Of a stretch of 64,000 nt of DNA, positions 25,250 to 33,709 are shown piece by piece. A model generated the notes under the pieces. The model was not told the DNA's origin. It worked only from the letters and a program-made list of their open reading frames with translations, and ran no database searches. The position numbers and the translations under genes are program-made. Within the stretch, counting starts at the first letter, position 1, and each line of letters starts with the position of its first letter. This DNA is from GCA-2733415 sp049614485 (GTDB taxonomy: Bacteria; Bacteroidota; Bacteroidia; Flavobacteriales; Flavobacteriaceae), in assembly GCA_049614485.1 (NCBI GenBank), contig JBMZDR010000007.1, forward strand, positions 1 to 64,000. The letters run 5' to 3'.

Positions 25250-25309
25250 AACTAAACATTTAGTTAAACAAATATAACTAAAAATATAGTTTAAACTAAG
25301 TTTTTAGTT
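25250..25309 (-). promoter_or_regulatory. Three BlaI-type operator palindromes around a -7 box
   Basis: Three 16-bp dyads share the pattern AACTAAAnnTTTAGTT. The copy at 25250-25265 is perfect (seven-base arms); those at 25276-25291 and 25294-25309 have one mismatch each. A minus-strand -7 box, TATATTTG, occupies 25269-25276 between the first two. Binding there would block the repressor gene's own promoter and could also affect the divergent DUF456 gene, which starts at 25362. Confidence 0.78.
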
Positions 25310-25361
25310 ATAAAAATGTAACAAAAATTAAAATCAGACGTCATATACTTAAAACACACAG

Positions 25362-25859
25362 ATGGATATTCTATTAATTAGTATTGGATTTATTTTAATC
25401 ATTGGTGGTATTATTGGCAGTTTTTTACCCGTGATACCTGGGCCTATTACCAGCTGGTTTGGCTTAATATTTTTGTATTTGACAAGTGCTATACAAATTA
25501 ACTATACAGTATTGATCATCACTTTTGTGATTGCTATTGGTATCTTTATATTAGATTATTTTATACCTGCTATAGGAGCAAAACGCTTTGGTGGCTCTAA
25601 ATATGGCGTTATAGGAACTACTATTGGGCTCCTTTTAGGGCTGTTCTTTTTTCCACCATTCGGAATAATCATTGGTCCTTTTATAGGTGCCTTGGCTGGA
25701 GAATTACTTTACGGCACACAATCAAACATAGCGGTTAAAGCTGCTTTTGGCTCTTTGCTAGGATTATTAACGTCGGTATTTATAAAATTCTTTGTAGCTA
25801 TAGTATATGCTGGGCTATTTATATGGGTGTTTTTTGAAAACATTGGTAAGCTTGCATAA
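25362..25859 (+). CDS. DUF456 family membrane protein
   Basis: A 165-residue protein made almost entirely of hydrophobic segments (about five helices), with glycine-rich stretches such as GGIIGSFLPVIPGP near the N-terminus and GLLLGLFFFPPFGIIIGPFIGAL in the middle, typical of DUF456. No function is established for the family. It starts 136 bp from the BlaI gene, divergently, with three operators between, so it may be under BlaI control. Its stop is 6 bp from the convergent MATE gene stop. Confidence 0.85.
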   Translation: MDILLISIGFILIIGGIIGSFLPVIPGPITSWFGLIFLYLTSAIQINYTVLIITFVIAIGIFILDYFIPAIGAKRFGGSKYGVIGTTIGLLLGLFFFPPFGIIIGPFIGALAGELLYGTQSNIAVKAAFGSLLGLLTSVFIKFFVAIVYAGLFIWVFFENIGKLA

Positions 25860-25865
25860 ACAACA

Positions 25866-27191
25866 CTATTTATTAAGTTGGAGTATGTTTTTGAAATCCA
25901 ACTTAAGGAAAAAGCCACGTAAGAAAATCCAAACTATAAAAGCTGTCCAAATACCATAAAGCTTTAAGTTGAAATAATCTGTCAAAAATATAACTGGTAA
26001 AAACCCTAAGAAGGTTGAAATTAAGAGAACGTTTCGTAATTTTTTCATCTTACCCATTCCTTTATACATGCCGTCATAAATAAAAGCAATGGCACATAAA
26101 GGCTGCATCACTATGGCTAACCAAAATGTATTATAGAACTCTGCTCTAACTAACATATTATTAGAATATAGCTTTCCAATAGGGACATACAAGAGACCTA
26201 AAGACACAAATAAAATTAAGCCCACTACAACACCATACCTAGTTAGTTTCTTTCTTAAAATAATAAGGCTTTCAAAATCATTAGCACCAAATAATTTACC
26301 TGACATCATATTACCTGCACTGGCATAACCATCAATAACAAACGCACATATAAACCATATGTTGATTGAAATGGTATATGCGTTAATATATTCTAAACCA
26401 TAACTTGTTGCAAAATAGCTAGACACGTTTAATGCAATATTTAAGGCTAGGGTTCTTACAAACAAATTAATTATCATCCCCATTAAGTTTTTAATCTCTT
26501 TATTAAATGGAAGACTAAACGTAATTGGAATGGATGTTTTCTTTATTAAAAAATAGAATGCTAAAATTAACATTATAGCTTGAGAAATTACACTGGCATA
26601 AGCAGCTCCTTTCAAACCTAAAGGAGGAATAAGTCCGTCTACTCCAAAAACAAAAAGCACATCTAAACCCAAATTGAACACTAAGCCAACCAAGGCAATT
26701 AACATAGGGTAATATGTGTTTTGGAGCCCTCTAAAGGTTCCTATTATTGCAAAAGTGACTAATAGTAGCGGAAAACCAAGCGCTCTAATATGGTAATAAT
26801 CTACACAATACTCTAACACCAATCCTTTCGCATTATACAGGCTGAAAATATCTTTTGCAAAGGGATAAGTTGTCCCTAGTATAAACAGACTTATTCCTAC
26901 AATTATCAAAATTGCCTGCATGGGAAGGTTTTTAACAGCATCTAATTTTCCTGCACCTAAATACTGTGACACTATAGAAGAGATTGCACTTCTACTTTGC
27001 CCTAACATCCAGATTAATGCATTTAAAAAAACAGATACCAACCCTACTGCAGCGGCGGCCTCTGCACTGTGTTCTGGTAAATTACCAATAATAGCTAAAT
27101 CTGTGGCAGATATTATGGGTTCTGCTATACCAGCTATTAATGCTGGAATTGCTAACTTATTAATACTTTTAAAACTTAAATCTACTTTCAA
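25866..27191 (-). CDS. MATE family efflux transporter (DinF-like)
   Basis: A 441-residue protein with twelve predicted membrane helices in two halves, as in MATE exporters. SINKLAIPALIAGIAEPIISATDLAIIGNLP at the N-terminus and the SAISSIVSQYLGAGK region are characteristic of the DinF branch, and the second half repeats the pattern around IDGYASAGNMMSGKLFGA. It should export organic cations or drugs in exchange for sodium ions or protons. Length is typical. No regulator of the drug-efflux type is adjacent. Confidence 0.92.
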   Translation of the reverse strand: MKVDLSFKSINKLAIPALIAGIAEPIISATDLAIIGNLPEHSAEAAAAVGLVSVFLNALIWMLGQSRSAISSIVSQYLGAGKLDAVKNLPMQAILIIVGISLFILGTTYPFAKDIFSLYNAKGLVLEYCVDYYHIRALGFPLLLVTFAIIGTFRGLQNTYYPMLIALVGLVFNLGLDVLFVFGVDGLIPPLGLKGAAYASVISQAIMLILAFYFLIKKTSIPITFSLPFNKEIKNLMGMIINLFVRTLALNIALNVSSYFATSYGLEYINAYTISINIWFICAFVIDGYASAGNMMSGKLFGANDFESLIILRKKLTRYGVVVGLILFVSLGLLYVPIGKLYSNNMLVRAEFYNTFWLAIVMQPLCAIAFIYDGMYKGMGKMKKLRNVLLISTFLGFLPVIFLTDYFNLKLYGIWTAFIVWIFLRGFFLKLDFKNILQLNK

Positions 27192-27254
27192 TTGTATAGA
27201 TAATTAAAATACTAGGTTGTAAACCTAAAATGAATATTGTATTATATAAAAATA

Positions 27255-28097
27255 TTAATCGTGACTAAACTTAATAATCTCTTTTACTGCCAAATGCAGA
27301 TCTTCTGGCAAGGTATTATCCGACCATGGGTGAGCACTTCCAAACACATGATTTGCATCTTCAATTGCAAATAACTCACTCTTTGTACTCCAATCAAACA
27401 AACTTTCGGCTTCTTTAAAAGCAACAGTTTCATCAGCTGTACCATGGATAATCAAATGTGGTACATTCAACTCTTTTGCTGCACGTGATATTGTTAACCG
27501 TGTTTCATTGGTTATGAAATCTTCATAAAACTGAAAATAGTGAGGCATCTGCTGTTTTGTTCTCGTGTTTTCGATATAAGCAACACCATGATTTTTCCAA
27601 TATTCAAGTTCAGGTCCAATTGGAAAACGTGATTTATAATCTGACACAGCTGCAAGGGTTACCAATTTTTTGATTCGCTTATCTTCTGCTGCCTTTATTG
27701 TTACAATACCCCCGCCTCTTGAATGCCCTAGAAGAATAATGTTAGACGGGTCAAACTCTTTAGCGTAAGGATTTTCATTACTGTTAATCCAATTCAAAAC
27801 GGTGTTTAAGTCATTTAGCTCTTTTGAGAAATTATTTTCCCCAAAGGCTTCCAGATTAGGAAAATCTATAGGATTTTCAATGGTCCCTCCATTATGCGAA
27901 AAATTAAATTTCAAAAAAAACAATGCAGATTCTGCAATACTTTTAGCAAGTAAATTCCAACAGCCCCAATCTTTAAACCCTTTATAACCATGACAAAAAA
28001 CAACTATGGGTTTAGGTTTATTTGTTTGTAAAAATGTAACATCTGTTAAAATGGGCTTAGTATCTTTTGGCGATAATACGTGTGTCTGCTTTACCAT
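27255..28097 (-). CDS. Alpha/beta hydrolase (dienelactone hydrolase-like)
   Basis: A 280-residue serine hydrolase. PIVVFCHGYKGFKDWG forms the oxyanion region, LLGHSRGGGIV holds the nucleophile Ser, LIIHGTADETV the acidic residue and DANHVFG the catalytic His. I set the start at the ATG at 28097, two bases after the stop of the nuclease gene, which gives coupling; a longer frame reaching 28157 would overlap the nuclease coding region by 58 bp. No signal peptide, so probably cytosolic. The substrate is unknown. Whether the link with the recombination nuclease is meaningful or only positional cannot be told. Confidence 0.88.
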   Translation of the reverse strand: MVKQTHVLSPKDTKPILTDVTFLQTNKPKPIVVFCHGYKGFKDWGCWNLLAKSIAESALFFLKFNFSHNGGTIENPIDFPNLEAFGENNFSKELNDLNTVLNWINSNENPYAKEFDPSNIILLGHSRGGGIVTIKAAEDKRIKKLVTLAAVSDYKSRFPIGPELEYWKNHGVAYIENTRTKQQMPHYFQFYEDFITNETRLTISRAAKELNVPHLIIHGTADETVAFKEAESLFDWSTKSELFAIEDANHVFGSAHPWSDNTLPEDLHLAVKEIIKFSHD

Positions 28098-28099
28098 AT

Positions 28100-30841
28100 T
28101 TACACTTCTTTTTCTGTAAAAGGGATATTTAAATTGCATATATCTTCTATCAAGCACTTTAACTCATTCATAAAATTACTTAAAATGTCTTCTGTAATTA
28201 TTGACTCTTTCTTGGCGCCTCTACCTTCTTTGTCTTTTTTGGAAAATTTTAAAAAACCGGCGTTCAAATTTTTAAATGAAATAATACCTGCTTCAACAGG
28301 TTTATTAAATTTTTGTTGCTGCATAATCATATAAGCGTAGGTCAGTATCTGAAATGGCTTGCTGAACTTTGTGTAATCTGTAGTAATATCTTCCCAATGT
28401 ACCAGTTCAACTTTTCCTTGTTCTACCTTACCTGTTTTATAGTCAATAATTCTAATAACTCCGTCAACCTCATCAATTCTATCAACTTTACCAGTAATAT
28501 AAACTGGATAATTTAAACTTGGGATGTTCAGTTGCGTTCTTAAATCAGACTCAATATGTTTAATAATAACACTGTTACTTCTTGATACTAATTTTATTTC
28601 CTGCTTTAAGAAATTAGACACATATCGTTTTGCAATATTATAAATAATAAGATTTTGACCTTTAGATATATCCCCTTTTTTAAATTCTTTTTTAAACTGA
28701 TTGGCAACTTCTTTATTGATTTTTTGCTGCATTAATACGATTAACTCTTTGGTTAATTTTTGACCCTCTAAGGGTTTATAAAACTCTTCTAAAGTATTGT
28801 GTACAATAGTACCTAGAGTATTAGCGGCTACAGTCTCTTCAACTTCATTTTCTTCGTAAATTTGAAGAATCTTTTGTTTATAAAAGTCAATTGGGTTTCT
28901 AACATATTGTGTTAAAGCTGATGGTGAAAACCCTTTATCAGCAATAACTTTTAATCGCTCAATAATAGAGTCATCTTTTTGAATCACTTGTTTGTCCTCT
29001 GACGTTCTTGGTATATTAGGAGTGCTAATATGGTAATTAACGGTATGCGATGTGTTTAAAATAGTTTCTAATTGAAGTAAAAATCTACTTTTTTCTCCTG
29101 CGTTTAAGCCGTCTGGTTCGGTATTATAAATTAATGCTATGTTTGATGCGCGCTGCAATAACCTAAAAAAGTGATACGTATAAACTGCATCCTTATCGTA
29201 ATAAGTAGGCAATTTATAGTCTAATTTTAAATCAAAAGGGATAAATGAATTGTGGCTTTTACCCGAAGGTAAAACCCCTTCATTAACTGAAGTTAAAATC
29301 ACACGCTTAAAATCTAACACACGAGATTCTAGCATTCCCATAATTTGTAAACCCTGTATAGGCTCTCCTTTAAAATTTAGTGTTTCAGTACTTAATGTTT
29401 CTTTATATGATTGGTAAAACCCATCTAACGTATTAATAACATTGTATTTGCCCTGAAGTTGGTTTAAGACATTAAACACTTCATTGAAACGGTATAAATA
29501 TTCTAAGTCTAATTGATGTGAGGGCTGTAATTTGACTTTGTCCTTTAACAATAGAATAACTTTCTGAAAAACTGCAATTGTATGTAATACATCATCATTT
29601 AAGCAGAATAATTTTGAAGCAAACTCATCCTGGAAAAGGTATTCTTTAATTTCAGACGAGGTTAAACTGATGATATTATAGGTTTGAATATATGAAATTA
29701 ACTGATCAACTTTTTCTGTACCGAAAAGCAGTTTTGTGTAATTATTGTTTAAAAATATCAGTAGCTTTTTATAATAAAACCGGTTACCTGATTGATGACT
29801 ATACAGTTGGAATACACTTTCAAAAAAAGACGTTAAAGGAATCTCTTTTAATGGCATTCCCATTGTAATATTTATAGTGGTGACATTTTTTGGCAAGGAG
29901 TTTAGTAAAGGTAGTAACAAGGATTCATCACCTAATACCACTGCTGTTTCTTTTAACTCTTCATCGGAGAGTTTACTCAATAAATCACCTACTTTTTTTA
30001 CTTGTCCTATATTTTTAGGTAATGCATAAACATCTATGTTCTTAGGGGCGTTAAATTCATTTGATATTATTGAAAAATCATTATCTAAATAATAGTTCCA
30101 ATCCATTTTATACTTGCGTAAAAAATGTGCTGTGCTATTTGTTGATGACTTAAAAAATAATGCATCAGTATCCCATAATACAGTAGCTATATTTTGTTGC
30201 AATAACTCTTGAAAAATAATCTCTTCACAAGTATTTAAAGCGTTGAATCCTAAAAAATAATGCTGTTTGGTTGTATTCTGAATGTATTGTTCAATATGTC
30301 CAGAAGCTTCTTTATATATTAGGCCTTGGTACCCAGTATTATTATTTAATAGAGCTTCGTAGAGTTTTTGATAATATGTATATGAATTCTTCCAAAAACT
30401 CAAATAATTTTTAATTAAATCCGTTGGCTCTTCATTTGGAGACCAGGTTTCAATTTGTTTTATGTTTGATAAGTTTGAAAATAATTGTTCAACATCAATT
30501 TTATAACGGTCAATTTCATTAAAATCATGTAATAGTATTTGTGCCCATTTAGAAAATGATTCAAACGACTCTTTCTGATCTTCTGGAATTATGGAGCTGT
30601 ATGTTCTATAAAACTCAAATAATGTTTCTGTATTAGATAATGTTTTAAGCCCAGATATACGTTCTATAAGTTCTTCTATACTTACAATTTCTGGTAAAAA
30701 AATTGTGGTGTTATAGTATTGAGTGAGTTCTTTTTTCAAAAATACACCAGCTCTTTTACTAGGTAACACAAATATAACTTGACTGATAAGAGTATCCTTA
30801 ATCGCTAACTTATCTAAACACTTTGCTATAAAACTCTGCAT
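28100..30841 (-). CDS. PD-(D/E)XK nuclease, AddB-like recombination subunit
   Basis: A 913-residue protein whose C-terminal nuclease domain contains GKVDRIDEVDGVIRIIDYKTGK near residue 820, the D-(x)n-DYK core of RecB-type PD-(D/E)XK nucleases, with LGTIVHNTLEEFY before it. The N-terminus (IFVLPSKRAGVFLKKEL) resembles an AddB helicase fold, but no GxGKT/S Walker A is present, so it probably does not unwind DNA itself. At SALTQYVRNPIDFYKQKI, where AddB enzymes often have the first iron-sulfur cysteine, no cysteine occurs. It should pair with the AddA-like helicase encoded at 33710-36871 in double-strand-break processing. Confidence 0.88.
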   Translation of the reverse strand: MQSFIAKCLDKLAIKDTLISQVIFVLPSKRAGVFLKKELTQYYNTTIFLPEIVSIEELIERISGLKTLSNTETLFEFYRTYSSIIPEDQKESFESFSKWAQILLHDFNEIDRYKIDVEQLFSNLSNIKQIETWSPNEEPTDLIKNYLSFWKNSYTYYQKLYEALLNNNTGYQGLIYKEASGHIEQYIQNTTKQHYFLGFNALNTCEEIIFQELLQQNIATVLWDTDALFFKSSTNSTAHFLRKYKMDWNYYLDNDFSIISNEFNAPKNIDVYALPKNIGQVKKVGDLLSKLSDEELKETAVVLGDESLLLPLLNSLPKNVTTINITMGMPLKEIPLTSFFESVFQLYSHQSGNRFYYKKLLIFLNNNYTKLLFGTEKVDQLISYIQTYNIISLTSSEIKEYLFQDEFASKLFCLNDDVLHTIAVFQKVILLLKDKVKLQPSHQLDLEYLYRFNEVFNVLNQLQGKYNVINTLDGFYQSYKETLSTETLNFKGEPIQGLQIMGMLESRVLDFKRVILTSVNEGVLPSGKSHNSFIPFDLKLDYKLPTYYDKDAVYTYHFFRLLQRASNIALIYNTEPDGLNAGEKSRFLLQLETILNTSHTVNYHISTPNIPRTSEDKQVIQKDDSIIERLKVIADKGFSPSALTQYVRNPIDFYKQKILQIYEENEVEETVAANTLGTIVHNTLEEFYKPLEGQKLTKELIVLMQQKINKEVANQFKKEFKKGDISKGQNLIIYNIAKRYVSNFLKQEIKLVSRSNSVIIKHIESDLRTQLNIPSLNYPVYITGKVDRIDEVDGVIRIIDYKTGKVEQGKVELVHWEDITTDYTKFSKPFQILTYAYMIMQQQKFNKPVEAGIISFKNLNAGFLKFSKKDKEGRGAKKESIITEDILSNFMNELKCLIEDICNLNIPFTEKEV

Positions 30842-30854
30842 TGAGTAAAAATAA

Positions 30855-30886
30855 AAAAAGCGCCTCGATTAACGAGACGCTTTTAA
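30855..30886 (-). terminator. Terminator downstream of ompA
   Basis: The stem AAAAGCGCCTCG pairs with CGAGACGCTTTT (one mismatch) and is followed by a T-run on the minus strand. It ends the ompA transcript before the AddB-like gene. Confidence 0.82.
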
Positions 30887-30906
30887 AATTATTTTAGAAA
30901 ATTAAA

Positions 30907-32325
30907 TTACTTTGCTAATTTAACCTCTACTCTTCTGTTATTAGCTCTACCAGCTCTTGTTCTGTTAGTGTCAATAGGAGTAGTTTCTCCGTATCCAGTA
31001 GCAGTTAATCTTTCTGCAGAAATTCCGTTTGCAATAAACCAATCTCTTACAGCATTTACTCTTCTTTCAGATAATAATTGGTTGCTTTTTGCACCACCAG
31101 CACTATCTGTATGCCCACCTAAATCAAATTTAGCATTAGGATATTCTTTAAAGATTGCATTCATAGCAGTTAATGCTGAATATGCTTGCTCTTTGAAAGA
31201 AGATTTTCCTGAATCAAATAAGATTGTTTTTGCGTAGTCATTTAATTTCTTAACAACTTCTTCAGAAGCTTCTGGACAACCGTTGTTAGCTACAGTTCCT
31301 GCAACATCAACACATTGATCATCTTTATCTAAAACTGAATCACCATCTGTATCTGGCCAAGGGCATCCGTTGTTAGCAGCTGGACCAGCTACTTGAGGAC
31401 AACCATCTTTAGAATCAGCAATACCATCAGCATCAGCATCAGGACATCCTGCTAATTCTTTTAAACCTGCAACATCAACACATTCGTCTTTGTTATCAGA
31501 TACACCATCTCCGTCTGTATCAGCACATCCATTGAATTCTGGTAAACCAGGAACTTCTGGACAGTCATCTTTAGCATCTTCAATTCCATCTCCGTCAGTA
31601 TCAGGACATCCGTTGAATTCCTTTAACCCAGCAACTTCTGGACAAGCATCATCTTTATCGTATATTCCATCTCCGTCAATATCAGAACCTCCAAAAGCGA
31701 AAGTTAAACCAATAGTATTTTGGAAATAGTTACCGTTCTCTAATTCTTCAGCAAAATTGTTTTTATAAACTGACTGTGCTTTTATAGCAATATTATCAGA
31801 TACCCAGAAATTGATTCCTAAACCTCCTCCAGCTACTAAACCAGATTCGTCCATCATCCAATTGTATCCTGCGTTAGCTCTTACATAAGGATCTAACCAG
31901 CTCATACCATCCCATAATGTGTTTAAATGGTAGTTTACACCTAAATCTAATCCGAAGTAATTTTCATCATCAAGATCGTTTACACTATATGGCACACCAT
32001 TTTCCAAGTACTTATTATCGTATTGTGTCAACCTGTTGAATGTTCCTGTTAAATCTAACGAAACACCACTTCCCATATATCTAGCAACAGTTAATTGAGA
32101 TATTGCTGGCACATAATTCCATTGATCTTTTACATTAAAAAATTCACTGAACATTTTTGATTCTTCAATACCAGAGTTTCCTACTGTTCCATCATTTCCT
32201 GCAGAATAAAAGTTTACTGCATTGGCTCCAATAGTTACAGCCCATGGATTGTCTTCAGTTTGTGCATTAGCGCCCATCCCTAATATCAAGGCACATGCAA
32301 CTAATATTTTACTAAATTGTTTCAT
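30907..32325 (-). CDS. OmpA-family outer-membrane protein with thrombospondin type 3 repeats
   Basis: The 472-residue protein has a signal peptide (MKQFSKILVACALILGMGANAQ), an eight-stranded barrel-like N-terminal domain (about 22-210), then five Asp-rich repeats at about 212-345 of the form DxDGDGIxDxxDxCP (for example DIDGDGIYDKDDACP), which bind calcium. The C-terminal OmpA domain has FDLGGHTDSAGGAKSNQLL and NRRVEVKL for peptidoglycan binding. It links outer membrane and cell wall and is usually very abundant in flavobacteria. A well-formed promoter lies upstream at 32360-32389. Confidence 0.95.
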   Translation of the reverse strand: MKQFSKILVACALILGMGANAQTEDNPWAVTIGANAVNFYSAGNDGTVGNSGIEESKMFSEFFNVKDQWNYVPAISQLTVARYMGSGVSLDLTGTFNRLTQYDNKYLENGVPYSVNDLDDENYFGLDLGVNYHLNTLWDGMSWLDPYVRANAGYNWMMDESGLVAGGGLGINFWVSDNIAIKAQSVYKNNFAEELENGNYFQNTIGLTFAFGGSDIDGDGIYDKDDACPEVAGLKEFNGCPDTDGDGIEDAKDDCPEVPGLPEFNGCADTDGDGVSDNKDECVDVAGLKELAGCPDADADGIADSKDGCPQVAGPAANNGCPWPDTDGDSVLDKDDQCVDVAGTVANNGCPEASEEVVKKLNDYAKTILFDSGKSSFKEQAYSALTAMNAIFKEYPNAKFDLGGHTDSAGGAKSNQLLSERRVNAVRDWFIANGISAERLTATGYGETTPIDTNRTRAGRANNRRVEVKLAK

Positions 32326-32359
32326 ATTAATAAAGTTTAATTTTAAGTGTTAATCTCAG

Positions 32360-32389
32360 CAAATGTAGTACGTAAAAAGTTATTAACAA
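32360..32389 (-). promoter_or_regulatory. Bacteroidota-type promoter of ompA (TTG-N19-TACATTTG)
   Basis: On the minus strand TTG (32387-32389) and TACATTTG (32360-32367) are separated by 19 bases, matching the -33/-7 consensus TTG...TAnnTTTG. It is 34 bp upstream of the ompA start, suiting a highly expressed gene. Confidence 0.78.
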
Positions 32390-32445
32390 AAATTTAAGTA
32401 ATTATTTTTCTCTTTTTAACTCACAATATTGCTGTTTTTTTTTAA

Positions 32446-33639
32446 TTAAATGACATTTAATTCTTTGGCAACCTTTGTGAATGCTGCAATTGCCTTATCC
32501 AAATGTTCTTTTTCATGAGCTGCAGACAGTTGCACTCTAATTCTTGCTTTTTCTTTTGGCACAACCGGATAAAAGAAACCTATCACATAAATTCCTTCTT
32601 CTAACAACCTATCAGCCATTGTTTGAGACAGTTTGGCATCATACAACATTACTGGTACTATTGCGGAATCTCCTTCAACAATATCTAATCCTGCGTTTTT
32701 CATACCTGCTTTAAAGTAGTTGGTATTCCATTCTAATTTATCTCTAAGAGTTGTATCTTTACCTAGCATCTCAAATACTTTAATTGACGCTCCTACAATT
32801 GCTGGCGCTAAAGAATTAGAAAATAAATACGGTCTTGAGCGCTGACGTAAAATATCTATAATTTCTTTCTTACCTGTTGTATACCCTCCCATGGCTCCAC
32901 CTAAAGCTTTCCCTAGTGTTCCAGTAATGATATCTATTCTGTCTAGAACACCTTTTGCTTCAAGAGTTCCTCTACCAGTTTCTCCAATAAACCCAGCTGA
33001 GTGACATTCATCAATCATTACCATAGCGTCATATTTATCTGCTAAATCGCAAATTTTATCTAATGGAGCTACGATACCATCCATTGAAAAAACGCCATCT
33101 GTTACAATTATTTTAAATCTTGCTCCATTGTCATTTGCTGCAATTAACTGTGCTTCCAAATCTGCCATGTCACTATTTTGGTAACGGTATCTAGCGGCTT
33201 TACACAAACGCACACCATCTATAATTGACGCATGATTTAAAGAGTCTGAAATAATAGCATCTTCTTTTCCTAACAGAGGTTCAAACACTCCTCCGTTTGC
33301 ATCAAAAGCTGCTGCATATAATATTGTGTCTTCTGTACCGTAGAAACTTGCAATTTTCGACTCAAGCTCTTTGTGTATATCTTGTGTTCCACAAATGAAA
33401 CGAACAGATGACATCCCGAAACCGTGTGTATCCATAGCGTCTTTTGCAGCTTGTACTACCTCTGGGTGAGATGATAATCCTAAATAATTATTCGCACAGA
33501 AGTTGATCACTTCTTCTCCGGTAGATATTTTAATAACTGCATCTTGAGGTGTTGTAATAATACGTTCCTTCTTATATAAACCGTTATCTTTTATATCTTG
33601 AATTTCTTGTTCTAAATGTTCTTTTATCTTTCCGTACAT
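32446..33639 (-). CDS. kbl: Glycine C-acetyltransferase (2-amino-3-ketobutyrate CoA ligase)
   Basis: A 397-residue PLP-dependent enzyme of the alpha-oxoamine synthase group. Seen are INFCANNYLGLSSHPEV at the N-terminus, DGVFSMDGIVAPL, MVMIDECHSAGFIG with the PLP-ring Asp and His, and ITGTLGKALGGAMGGY with the lysine that forms the Schiff base. Together with threonine dehydrogenase (not seen here) it breaks threonine to glycine and acetyl-CoA. Length and motifs favour Kbl over the related BioF or serine palmitoyltransferase. A -7 box TACATTTG is at 33684-33691 on the same strand. Confidence 0.93.
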   Translation of the reverse strand: MYGKIKEHLEQEIQDIKDNGLYKKERIITTPQDAVIKISTGEEVINFCANNYLGLSSHPEVVQAAKDAMDTHGFGMSSVRFICGTQDIHKELESKIASFYGTEDTILYAAAFDANGGVFEPLLGKEDAIISDSLNHASIIDGVRLCKAARYRYQNSDMADLEAQLIAANDNGARFKIIVTDGVFSMDGIVAPLDKICDLADKYDAMVMIDECHSAGFIGETGRGTLEAKGVLDRIDIITGTLGKALGGAMGGYTTGKKEIIDILRQRSRPYLFSNSLAPAIVGASIKVFEMLGKDTTLRDKLEWNTNYFKAGMKNAGLDIVEGDSAIVPVMLYDAKLSQTMADRLLEEGIYVIGFFYPVVPKEKARIRVQLSAAHEKEHLDKAIAAFTKVAKELNVI

Positions 33640-33709
33640 AATTTTTAGTTTACGTGATTTTTTTATTTAGTATTTTATACTGACAAATGTAATTATTTTG
33701 AAATTAGCT

